Part shown: piece after piece, positions 1 to 5,508 of the stretch | Numbering within the stretch: position 1 is the stretch's first letter | How the letters are laid out: every line of letters begins with the position of its first letter | The notes under the pieces: generated by a model | What the model was told of the DNA's origin: nothing | Databases searched by the model: none | Seen by the model: the letters and a program-made list of their open reading frames with translations, nothing else | Source: Pseudomonas sp. | Lineage (GTDB): Bacteria; Pseudomonadota; Gammaproteobacteria; Pseudomonadales; Pseudomonadaceae | DNA length: 10,389 nucleotides | Assembly (NCBI GenBank): GCA_029239415.1 | Contig: JAQZAY010000116.1 | Coordinates: forward strand, 1-10,389 | Direction: 5' to 3' | Made by a program: the position numbers and the translations under genes

Positions 1-2
1 AG

Positions 3-77
3 ACGAGGCTGGTCTTTGGAGGACAAATCGCCGGGAGTTATAAGAAAGGGATCTTTCGCAACCTGATGAAAGGATAA
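3..77 (+). CDS. Possible C-terminal end of an unidentified protein (5' end outside window)
   Basis: Frame 3 is open from the left edge to TAA at 75-77 and would encode about 24 residues ending FRNLMKG. The other two forward frames stop at 43 and 66. The short peptide has a mix of hydrophobic and basic residues that looks protein-like, but GC at third positions is only moderate (about 14 of 24 codons), lower than in the genes to the right. I do not recognise the family. It may be the tail of the next gene to the left, transcribed toward mlaA, or it may be chance open frame. The bases before the window would settle it. Confidence 0.3.
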   Translation, partial: TRLVFGGQIAGSYKKGIFRNLMKG

Positions 78-78
78 C

Positions 79-124
79 TGCGCAACAAACCCACAGGGTT
101 TCATGCATTTGCGGGTTGTTCGCA
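79..124. other. Imperfect inverted repeats, alternative hairpins
   Basis: Two mutually exclusive foldings are visible. The long one pairs 79-92 with 113-124 (TGCG, AACAA and CCC blocks against GGG, TTGTT and CGCA), giving 12 pairs with two single-base bulges. The short one is AAACCC-ACA-GGGTTT at 87-101. Neither is followed by a T-run on the + strand, so it is not a classical terminator for a gene arriving from the left, though it could serve as a weak one or as a 3'-end stabiliser. Confidence 0.4.
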
Positions 125-148
125 TTCTCGAAGCGCATCTGCTGTTAC

Positions 149-175
149 AAAAAAGGGCAGCGGTGGGCTGCCCTT
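149..175 (-). terminator. Intrinsic terminator of mlaA
   Basis: On the - strand a stem of AAGGGCAG and CTGCCCTT (175-168 with 160-153) encloses a 7-base loop and runs directly into six T residues (154-149). It lies 15 bases past the mlaA stop codon. The + strand has no T-run after the stem, so it acts for the - strand. Confidence 0.85.
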
Positions 176-189
176 CGCTCTGCAGATGA

Positions 190-897
190 TCAGAAGTCGT
201 CTTCGACTTCGCCGTCCTTGACCCGGAACTCGCGGTTCTGCAGGTAGGCGTTGCGGATGAACACATACTTGTCGCCGCTGATCAGCTTCTCGGCCGAGAG
301 CAGGCTGGCGCGGGTATCGACCACGTCGGCGGCCAGCACCGTGTTGCGGGTCGGGACATGGTCTATGTAGCGGTACGGACGAGTGTAGGTGTCCGGGTAC
401 TTGGCAAAGGCGTCGCGCACGGTGCTCGGGCCAAGCAAGGGGATGACCACGTAGGGGCCACTGTTCAGGCCCCAGTAGCCGAGGGTCTGGCCGAAGTCTT
501 CGTCGTTGCGCTGCAGGCCCATGCGGGTGCCGACGTCAAGGAAGCCGCCCAGGCCGAAGGTGGTGTTGACGATCAGCCGCGCGGTGTCGACGCCCGCTGC
601 ATGGGGCTTGAGCTGCAGCACGTTGTTGGCCAGGTTGGTGACATCGCCCAGGTTCTGGAAGACGTTGTGGATGCCGTCCTCGAGAAACTGCGGGGTAACG
701 AACTGATAACCCTGGGCCAACGGCTTGAGGGCGTAGGTGTCGAGGACATCGTTGAACCTGAAGATCGGCCGGTTGACCGCCTCCCAGGGATCTTCCTCGG
801 TGGCCGCCTGGGTGGCGGCCATGGGCGCTAGCAGTAGACCCGCGCAGACGCAGGCCTGGGTGACTCGCTCGATCACACCGGCGCTGATCCTACCCAT
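190..897 (-). CDS. mlaA: MlaA (VacJ) outer-membrane lipid asymmetry protein
   Basis: MlaA sits in the outer membrane and removes phospholipids that have strayed into the outer leaflet, passing them to periplasmic MlaC and the inner-membrane MlaFEDB transporter. The 235-residue product has family motifs in order: DPWEAVNRPIFRFND (36-50), LGDVTNLANN (83-92), NTTFGLGGFLD (111-121) and FGQTLGYWG (135-143) leading into GPYVVIPLLGPSTVRD (147-162). E. coli MlaA is about 251 residues. I chose ATG at 897 because GGAGAG lies just upstream; an in-frame GTG at 921 has no such site and would add eight polar residues before the signal peptide. Residues 1-31 form a signal peptide ending in ATQA, which suits signal peptidase I. 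No convincing lipobox is present, although family members are usually lipoproteins. The gene stands alone, divergent from the HAD-like gene, and ends in its own terminator. Confidence 0.95.
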   Translation of the reverse strand: MGRISAGVIERVTQACVCAGLLLAPMAATQAATEEDPWEAVNRPIFRFNDVLDTYALKPLAQGYQFVTPQFLEDGIHNVFQNLGDVTNLANNVLQLKPHAAGVDTARLIVNTTFGLGGFLDVGTRMGLQRNDEDFGQTLGYWGLNSGPYVVIPLLGPSTVRDAFAKYPDTYTRPYRYIDHVPTRNTVLAADVVDTRASLLSAEKLISGDKYVFIRNAYLQNREFRVKDGEVEDDF

Positions 898-955
898 AGA
901 TGTCTCTCCATCGAATGTCACGGTGGCAGGCGCTCATGCGCGCTGCAAAGGGGCC

Positions 956-984
956 AGTATAAAGGCTCGTGTGCCGATAAACAG
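956..984 (-). promoter_or_regulatory. Likely sigma70 promoter of mlaA
   Basis: On the - strand a good -10 hexamer, TATACT (961-956), is preceded at 17 bases by a poor -35, CTGTTT (984-979). The -10 lies about 60 bases upstream of the mlaA start codon. The weak -35 makes the start point uncertain. Confidence 0.5.
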
Positions 985-995
985 CGCTACAGGGC

Positions 996-1038
996 ATTGA
1001 CAGGCATTTGGCGAAGAAGTGTCAATCGTCACCTGACG
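996..1038. promoter_or_regulatory. Operator-like dyads with a perfect -35 box, mlaA/HAD intergenic region
   Basis: ATTGACA (996-1002) and TGTCAAT (1020-1026) form a perfect 7-base inverted repeat 17 bases apart. The left arm contains TTGACA, a consensus -35 on the + strand, but the bases 17 further on (TGTCAA) are a poor -10. Directly after it lies the palindrome CGTCA-CC-TGACG (1027-1038). GACAGGCATT also occurs twice in direct orientation (999-1008 and 1045-1054). Together these suggest a regulated promoter for the + strand HAD gene, with possible effect on mlaA. The binding protein is unknown. Confidence 0.4.
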
Positions 1039-1087
1039 GTAACAGACAGGCATTAGCCTCGGTGTATTTCACGCCAGGAATGCCGCC

Positions 1088-1645
1088 ATGCCAGAGATGC
1101 CTGTTCTCACCGCCGTGCTGTTCGGCTTGCGGGGCTGCCTGGTGCAGGCGGGCGAGGATATGCCCTCGCCTACCCCGGGCGCGCTGGATGCGCTGGATCG
1201 ATTGCGCCGCCAGCACGTGCCGTGTGGCTGGCTCGATGAGCACGACGCTTCCCCGGACCTGCGCCTGGCACTGCCCGGCTGGTTGACAGGACATGCCAGT
1301 AGCGCCTCCCCCTGGCCCGCCCCCGATGCCTGCTGGCAAGCACTGATGTCCCTGGGCGTCGAGCGCCTGGCAGGATGCGTGCTGGTCAGTGGTGAACCGC
1401 GCCTGTTGCAGGCAGGCCTGAATGCCGGGCTCTGGACCGTAGGCCTCGCTGCATGCACGCCACGATGCGGCCTGCCCTACAGTCAGTGGCGCAGCATGAC
1501 CCGCCAGGAACAGGACTGCGTGCGCGGGAGAGCGACGGTGGCCCTGTTCGAGCTGGGCGTGCACTCGGTGATCGATCACTTCGAAGCGCTCGACACCTGC
1601 CTTGATGACATCGCCCAACGCCGCCGCAAGGGCGAAAAACCCTGA
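1088..1645 (+). CDS. Degenerate PhnX-like HAD-superfamily protein, probably not a hydrolase
   Basis: The 185-residue product lines up, from memory, with phosphonoacetaldehyde hydrolase (PhnX): the first strand TAVLFGLRG (8-16) matches the PhnX segment AAVLDWAGT, PGALDALDRLR (30-40) matches its PGALD helix, SPWPA (74-78) its RPWPA segment, and NAGLWTVGL (112-120) its AGMWTVAL segment. The key residues are gone: the nucleophile Asp is Phe12, the acidic pair before the WTV segment (VDD in PhnX) is Val-Ser-Gly (100-102), and the Ser/Thr of motif II is not kept. The length is about 90 residues short of PhnX, consistent with loss of the cap domain that carries the Schiff-base lysine. The core fold may survive as a binding or structural protein. 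The start is ATG 1088 with AGGA at 1076-1079. No phosphonate genes are nearby. DUF4404 follows 123 bases later and could share its transcript. Confidence 0.75.
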   Translation: MPEMPVLTAVLFGLRGCLVQAGEDMPSPTPGALDALDRLRRQHVPCGWLDEHDASPDLRLALPGWLTGHASSASPWPAPDACWQALMSLGVERLAGCVLVSGEPRLLQAGLNAGLWTVGLAACTPRCGLPYSQWRSMTRQEQDCVRGRATVALFELGVHSVIDHFEALDTCLDDIAQRRRKGEKP

Positions 1646-1669
1646 TACATCCAAGCGGGTCCCGACCAT

Positions 1670-1719
1670 GCAAAGGGCGGCAGGCTGGATTACTCTTGCT
1701 GTCAGGCAAGAACCTTTGC
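1670..1719 (+). other. Two-tier stem-loop before the DUF4404 gene
   Basis: GCAAAGG (1670-1676) pairs with CCTTTGC (1713-1719), and inside it TCTTGC (1694-1699) pairs with GCAAGA (1706-1711) around a six-base loop. No T-run follows, so it is not a normal terminator. It may be an untranslated leader structure or an operator in the 123-base gap between the HAD-like gene and DUF4404. I see no clear sigma70 promoter in the gap. Confidence 0.35.
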
Positions 1720-1768
1720 GCGCGCGCCGAGGTCCATGCTTGTGACTATTCATAGAGGGAGAACACCC

Positions 1769-2032
1769 ATGCCTGCCCGCGAACTGCAAGAGCAACTCGA
1801 TAGCTTGCGCGAGCAACTGGAGCGAAACCCGCCGCTGACGCTGGAAGAGCGTGACGACCTGCACAAGATGATGGCGCAGATCGAGGCACAGCTGAAGCTC
1901 GAGGAGGCGACCCACGACAACAACCTGTCAGACGGTGTCAACCTGGCGGTCGAGCGGTTCGAGGCCGCGCACCCCGACCTCACCGCCACCCTGCGCAACA
2001 TCGCCAATCACCTGCACAGCATGGGCATCTGA
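1769..2032 (+). CDS. DUF4404 family small helical protein
   Basis: This is an 87-residue cytoplasmic protein with no signal peptide or membrane segment. It is highly charged and helical: residues 2-20 and 24-46 form amphipathic, coiled-coil-like helices rich in Glu, Gln, Arg and Leu, broken by Asn-Pro-Pro at 20-22. A conserved-looking C-terminal part includes AVERFEAAHPDL (60-71) and the end HLHSMGI. I recognise the opening MPARELQEQL as typical of the DUF4404 family found in Pseudomonas, whose function I do not know. ATG 1769 was chosen because GAGGGAG lies 8 bases upstream and the family begins at this Met. An upstream in-frame ATG at 1736 would add 11 residues that look unlike the family. 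Recalled gene order in P. aeruginosa also places a DUF4404 gene beside the HAD gene and queF. Confidence 0.85.
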   Translation: MPARELQEQLDSLREQLERNPPLTLEERDDLHKMMAQIEAQLKLEEATHDNNLSDGVNLAVERFEAAHPDLTATLRNIANHLHSMGI

Positions 2033-2052
2033 CCCACGCTTGCGCGCAAGGC

Positions 2053-2080
2053 AAAAGCCCCGTCACTGGACGGGGCTTTT
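2053..2080. terminator. Bidirectional intrinsic terminator between DUF4404 and queF
   Basis: AAAAGCCCCGTC (2053-2064) and GACGGGGCTTTT (2069-2080) form a perfect 12-base stem around the loop ACTG. T-runs fall on both strands, so it can end transcription from DUF4404 (stop at 2030-2032) and from queF (stop at 2083-2085). Confidence 0.95.
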
Positions 2081-2082
2081 GG

Positions 2083-2913
2083 TCATTGGCGTACCAGCCG
2101 CTGGTTGCCAGGGCTGATCGGCCCGGTACTGCGGTAGGGGTTGATGTCCAGCCCGCCCCGGCGCACATAGCGCGCGTACACGGTCAGGTGCTCGGGTTCG
2201 AGCAGGCGCTTGAGGTCCAGGTAGATACGCTCGACGCATTGTTCATGGAAGTCGGCGTGCTGGCGGAAGCTCACCAGGTAGCTCAGCAGGCTGGCCGGAT
2301 CCAGCAACGCTCCGCGGTATTCGATCACCACGCTGCCCCAGTCCGGCTGGCCGGTGACCGGGCAGTTGGACTTGAGCAGGTGGCTGTGCAGGGTCTGCTC
2401 GACGACCTGCGTCGCATCGCAGCGCAGCAGTTCAGGCCGCGGCTGCTCGTAGTTGCTGACGCTGATGTCCAGATCATCGATGCACTGGCCCGGCAGGCCT
2501 GCGACACCCTGCGCCTGGAACTCGGCCAGTGTGCTGAGGCGCACGCTCACCGGCTTGCCGGCGGCCGCCGAAAGATCGTGTTCAAGGCACGCCTGCAGGG
2601 CCGCCCTGGACTCGAACGGCGTCTGGTTCAGCGAATTGAGGTAGAGCTTGAACGACTTGGACTCGATGATGTTCGGCGAGTCGGCCGGTATGGCGAACTC
2701 ACCGATCGCCACCACCGGCTTGCCCGACGGCAGCAGCCAGGACAGCTCGAAGCAGTTCCAGTAGTCCACGCCCTGCCAGGGCAGGGTCTGGGCCGTGACG
2801 CCCAGCTCGGCCCACTTGGCCGTGCGCGGGATGGGGAACAGCAACGAGGGCGTGTAGGTGGAGATGTATTCGCTGGATTTACCCAGCGGGGAATGTTCGG
2901 CAGCAGGATGCAT
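2083..2913 (-). CDS. queF: QueF, NADPH-dependent 7-cyano-7-deazaguanine reductase (long form)
   Basis: QueF reduces the nitrile of preQ0 to the aminomethyl group of preQ1 with NADPH, a step in making queuosine for tRNA wobble positions, in the cytoplasm. The 276-residue product is the two-domain form also found in E. coli (282 residues). ESKSFKLY (84-91) is the QueF signature. The catalytic residues are in place: Cys184 in [11 protein letters not shown], Asp191, and His223-Glu224 in FHEQCVE, each six lower than the E. coli numbers (190, 197, 229, 230). ATG 2913 is preceded by AGG at a usable distance. No preQ1 riboswitch is visible in the 66 bases upstream. It ends in the shared terminator. 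Confidence 0.97.
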   Translation of the reverse strand: MHPAAEHSPLGKSSEYISTYTPSLLFPIPRTAKWAELGVTAQTLPWQGVDYWNCFELSWLLPSGKPVVAIGEFAIPADSPNIIESKSFKLYLNSLNQTPFESRAALQACLEHDLSAAAGKPVSVRLSTLAEFQAQGVAGLPGQCIDDLDISVSNYEQPRPELLRCDATQVVEQTLHSHLLKSNCPVTGQPDWGSVVIEYRGALLDPASLLSYLVSFRQHADFHEQCVERIYLDLKRLLEPEHLTVYARYVRRGGLDINPYRSTGPISPGNQRLVRQ

Positions 2914-2942
2914 GGGTCGGACCTGAAGAAGCGGATGCGCCT

Positions 2943-2971
2943 AGTCTAGCAATTTTGCACCGCGCCTTGGA
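2943..2971 (-). promoter_or_regulatory. Weak candidate promoter of queF
   Basis: On the - strand TAGACT (2948-2943) is an acceptable -10 hexamer about 30 bases before the queF start. The hexamer 17 bases upstream, TCCAAG (2971-2966), is a poor -35. It lies just past the cupredoxin stop, where I see no terminator, so queF might also be reached by read-through. Confidence 0.3.
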
Positions 2972-2979
2972 CCCCGACG

Positions 2980-3447
2980 TTACTCGATGGTCAACGGGCC
3001 GACCATGCCGGCCTGGTAATGCCCTGGCACGTTGCAGGCGAACTCGATGGGCGCCGACTCGCTGAAGGTCCAGGTCAGCTCGCCACGCTGGCCGGGCTGC
3101 AGCAGCACGGTATTGTCGGCATGGTGCCCATGATCGCCGCCGGTGAACAGCTTGCCCTGCATGGCGACCATCTCCTTCTGGTGCTCGACGTGCATGGCCT
3201 TGCTGCCCAGGTTGAACTCATGGGGCAGGTTGCCTTCGTTGACCAGCACGAAGCGCACGGTCTCGCCGGCCTTGACCTTCAGGCTGCCGGGCTCGAAGGC
3301 GATGTCCTTGAGCGTCACCTCGACGGTGCGCGTCGCCTGGGAAGCCTGGGCCGACGCGCCGAAGCCATAGCCATGGCCATGCGAAGGGCTGGCGACACTG
3401 GACAAGCTGGCCAGCATCAAGGCGCTGGCGACCAACAGGTGTTTCAT
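2980..3447 (-). CDS. Periplasmic cupredoxin (type 1 copper protein), possible copper tolerance role
   Basis: The 155-residue product begins with a signal peptide (MKHLLVASALMLASLSSVAS) and then carries a plastocyanin/azurin-like domain from about residue 41 to the end. The four type 1 copper ligands are visible: His76 in LPHEF, Cys138 in FACNVPGH, His143, and Met148 in AGMVGP. A loop between ligands one and two (85-111) is rich in Met and His, including GGDHGHH (103-109), and the mature N-terminus has HGHG, so extra metal sites are possible. From memory, the P. aeruginosa homologue also sits beside queF and is induced by copper together with copRS genes; no copRS is present here. The start ATG has GGAG about 10 bases upstream. 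It lies 57 bases downstream of lolE on the same strand; I see no clear promoter between them. Confidence 0.9.
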   Translation of the reverse strand: MKHLLVASALMLASLSSVASPSHGHGYGFGASAQASQATRTVEVTLKDIAFEPGSLKVKAGETVRFVLVNEGNLPHEFNLGSKAMHVEHQKEMVAMQGKLFTGGDHGHHADNTVLLQPGQRGELTWTFSESAPIEFACNVPGHYQAGMVGPLTIE

Positions 3448-3481
3448 GAAGGGTTCGCTCCGTTCGGGACAAGAGAATCCA

Positions 3482-3499
3482 GGGGCCCGCAGAGGCCCC
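3482..3499 (-). terminator. Possible terminator hairpin after lolE
   Basis: GGGGCC (3482-3487) and GGCCCC (3494-3499) form a 6-base GC stem with a 6-base loop, six bases past the lolE stop on the - strand. The bases that follow on the - strand (TGGATTCTCTTG) are only moderately T-rich, so termination would be partial. It would separate the lol operon from the cupredoxin gene. Confidence 0.45.
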
Positions 3500-3504
3500 G
3501 TGCA

Positions 3505-4749
3505 TCATTCATAACGCAACGCATACGCCGGCTCTACCTGCGACGCCCGCCACGCGGGATACAGCGTCGCCAGGAAACTCATCACCAGCCCTGCCGTGCA
3601 GATCAGCCCGACGTCGCCCCATTGCAGCTCCGAGGGCAGGCTGCTGATGAAGTACACGTCCGAGGTGAAGATATGCTGCCCGCTGACCCGCTCCAGCCAG
3701 CCGACGATCTGGCTGACATTGATCGCCGCGAGCACCCCCAGCACGCCGCCGATCAAGGTGCCGACGATGCCGATCAGGCTGCCCTGGACCATGAACGTGC
3801 CCATGATCTGCGCAGGCGTCGCGCCGATGGTGCGCAGGATGGCGATGTCCGAACCCTTGTCGTTCACCACCATGATCAACGTGGCAATGATGTTGAACGC
3901 GGCCACGGCGATGATCATCATCAGCAGCAGGCCGATCATGGTCTTTTCCATCTTCATGGCGCTGAACAGGCTGCCCTGGGTGTGCGACCAGTCATCGGCC
4001 AGGTAGCCCTCGCCCAGCCCTGCGGCAATGGCCTTGGACACCTGCGGCGCAGCGTAGAGGTCATGCAGCTTCAGGCGCACGCCCTGTACCTGGCCGGGCG
4101 CCCAGCGCTGCATCTCGCCGGCATCGGCGACATGGATATAAGCCTGCGAGCCGTCCAGTTCGGCGCCCACCTTGAAAATGCCGACCACGGTCAGGCGCTG
4201 CATGCGCGGGGTGATGCCGCCAGGGGCCTTGCTGATCTCGGGGACGATCAGGGTGAGCTTGTCGCCGGTGTTCAGGCGAAAGCGCCGGGCAGTCAGCTCG
4301 CCCAGCACCACGCCGTACTCGCCGGGCTGCAGGTCCTGCAACGCGCCCTGGACAATATGCTGGCCGACGATCGAGACCTTGCCCTCCTCGGCCGGGTCGA
4401 TGCCGCTGACCTGGATCGGCTGCATCGCCCCCTTGTACGAGAGCATGCCTTCCATCTCGGTCAGCGGCGCCGCCGCCATCACCGCCGGGTTTTTCAGCGC
4501 GGCATCGGCGACGCCACGCCAGTCCTGCAGCGGCTGCTCGCCCAGGATGCTGGCATGAGGCACCAGGCCCAGGATGCGCGAGCTCATTTCACGCTGGAAG
4601 CCGTTCATCACCGACAGCACCACGATCATCGCCAGCACGCCGAGGGACAGGCCGATCATCGAGGTCATGGAGATGAACGAGATGAAATGGTTGCGGCGCT
4701 TGGCGCGGGTGTAGCGGGCACCGATGAACAAGGGCAAGGGTCTGAACAT
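3505..4749 (-). CDS. lolE: LolE-type lipoprotein-releasing permease, third gene of lolCDE
   Basis: This is an inner-membrane subunit of LolCDE, which extracts triacylated outer-membrane lipoproteins and hands them to LolA. It has 414 residues from ATG 4749. Four membrane segments are seen at roughly 22-47, 271-295, 318-345 and 378-397, with a large periplasmic domain between the first two, the MacB-like layout. VPEISKAPGGITPRM (169-183) sits where E. coli LolC has its LolA-binding Hook. An in-frame GTG at 4761 would add four residues. I prefer ATG 4749 because the result begins MFRPL exactly like the paralogous LolC; neither start has a strong ribosome site. The first 50 residues match LolC at 42 positions. 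The C and E names rest on gene order, because both proteins mix features of E. coli LolC and LolE. Confidence 0.9.
   Translation of the reverse strand: MFRPLPLFIGARYTRAKRRNHFISFISMTSMIGLSLGVLAMIVVLSVMNGFQREMSSRILGLVPHASILGEQPLQDWRGVADAALKNPAVMAAAPLTEMEGMLSYKGAMQPIQVSGIDPAEEGKVSIVGQHIVQGALQDLQPGEYGVVLGELTARRFRLNTGDKLTLIVPEISKAPGGITPRMQRLTVVGIFKVGAELDGSQAYIHVADAGEMQRWAPGQVQGVRLKLHDLYAAPQVSKAIAAGLGEGYLADDWSHTQGSLFSAMKMEKTMIGLLLMMIIAVAAFNIIATLIMVVNDKGSDIAILRTIGATPAQIMGTFMVQGSLIGIVGTLIGGVLGVLAAINVSQIVGWLERVSGQHIFTSDVYFISSLPSELQWGDVGLICTAGLVMSFLATLYPAWRASQVEPAYALRYE
4604..4749 (-). repeat. Paralogous direct repeat, copy in lolE
   Basis: The first 146 bases of lolE are nearly the same as the first 146 bases of lolC (6606-6751) in the same orientation, with identical runs of about 20 bases around the codons for TRAKRRNHF and VLSVMNG. 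A second similar block lies near 3830-3960 and 5830-5960. The cause is gene duplication within the operon, not a mobile repeat. Confidence 0.75.
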
Positions 4750-4780
4750 GTACGAAAACACCCAGTGAAGAATGGTGACA

Positions 4781-4797
4781 GGGCGCTGGCAGCGCCC
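4781..4797 (-). other. Intercistronic hairpin between lolD and lolE
   Basis: GGGCGCT (4781-4787) and AGCGCCC (4791-4797) form a 7-base stem with a three-base loop in the 60-base gap between lolD and lolE. No T-run follows on the - strand, so it is not a standard terminator. It could stabilise or attenuate the message and so tune lolE against lolCD. Confidence 0.5.
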
Positions 4798-4809
4798 CGT
4801 GGCGGTGAC

Positions 4810-5508
4810 TCAGATCGGCACCAGCTGGCCGTCTTCCAGGCGCAGCACGCGGTCCATCTGCCGCGCCAGGGCCAGGTCGTGGGTGACCACCAGGAAAGCG
4901 GTCTGCGAAGAGCCCGACAGCTCGCGCATCAGCTCCTGGATGCCCTGGGCGGTATGGTGGTCGAGGTTGCCGGTCGGCTCGTCGAGCATCACCAGCCCTG
5001 GGCGGTTGACCAGGGCGCGGGCAATGGCCACGCGCTGGCGCTCGCCGCCCGAAAGCTCGGCCGGCTTGTGCCCGAGCCGGTGGCCCAGCCCTACACGCTT
5101 GAGCAGCGCCGTGGCGCGCTCGCGGGCCTCGGGGATCGCCGTGCGGCCGATCAGCAGCGGCATGCACACGTTCTCGAGCGCCGTGAACTCCGGCAGCAGG
5201 TGGTGGAACTGGTACACGAAGCCCAGGGCCCGGTTGCGCAGCAGGCCGCGGGCCCGTTCGTTGAGTGCCGACAGCTCTTCCCCGGCCAGCCAGACACTGC
5301 CCTGGGTCGGGGTATCCAGGCCACCGAGCAGGTTGAGCAAGGTACTCTTGCCGGAGCCGGAACTGCCGACAATGGCGACCCGCTCGCCGGGATGCAGCTC
5401 GAGCTGCAGGCCGGCCAGCACCTGCACCGACTCCGGACCCTCGTCGTAGGACTTGCCCAGGTTGCGGCAACTCAACACGGCTTTATCACTCATGCGCGAC
5501 TCACTCAT
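4810..5508 (-). CDS. lolD: LolD, ATPase of the lipoprotein-releasing ABC transporter
   Basis: LolD hydrolyses ATP on the cytoplasmic face to drive lipoprotein release by the LolC and LolE permeases. All ABC motifs are present in the 232 residues: Walker [10 protein letters not shown] (48-56), Q-loop Gln100 in [10 protein letters not shown], signature LSGGERQR (152-159), Walker B LVMLDEP (172-178), D-loop NLD (181-183) and switch His210. The [16 protein letters not shown] segment is typical of LolD. ATG 5508 overlaps the lolC stop by 8 bases, suggesting translational coupling, and has AGAGG 9 bases upstream. An in-frame ATG at 5493 (MSDKAVL, 227 residues) matches the usual Pseudomonas start as I recall it and is a real alternative. 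Confidence 0.96.
   Translation of the reverse strand: MSESRMSDKAVLSCRNLGKSYDEGPESVQVLAGLQLELHPGERVAIVGSSGSGKSTLLNLLGGLDTPTQGSVWLAGEELSALNERARGLLRNRALGFVYQFHHLLPEFTALENVCMPLLIGRTAIPEARERATALLKRVGLGHRLGHKPAELSGGERQRVAIARALVNRPGLVMLDEPTGNLDHHTAQGIQELMRELSGSSQTAFLVVTHDLALARQMDRVLRLEDGQLVPI

Noticed and set aside
1022..1915. 297-codon - strand open frame opposite the HAD and DUF4404 genes
   Set aside because: The + strand genes have good ribosome sites and recognisable family sequence; the - strand product has none and crosses two genes and their spacer.
2914..2979. preQ1 riboswitch upstream of queF
   Set aside because: I looked for the short preQ1 aptamer pattern in the 66-base gap on the - strand and saw no matching stem and A-rich tail.
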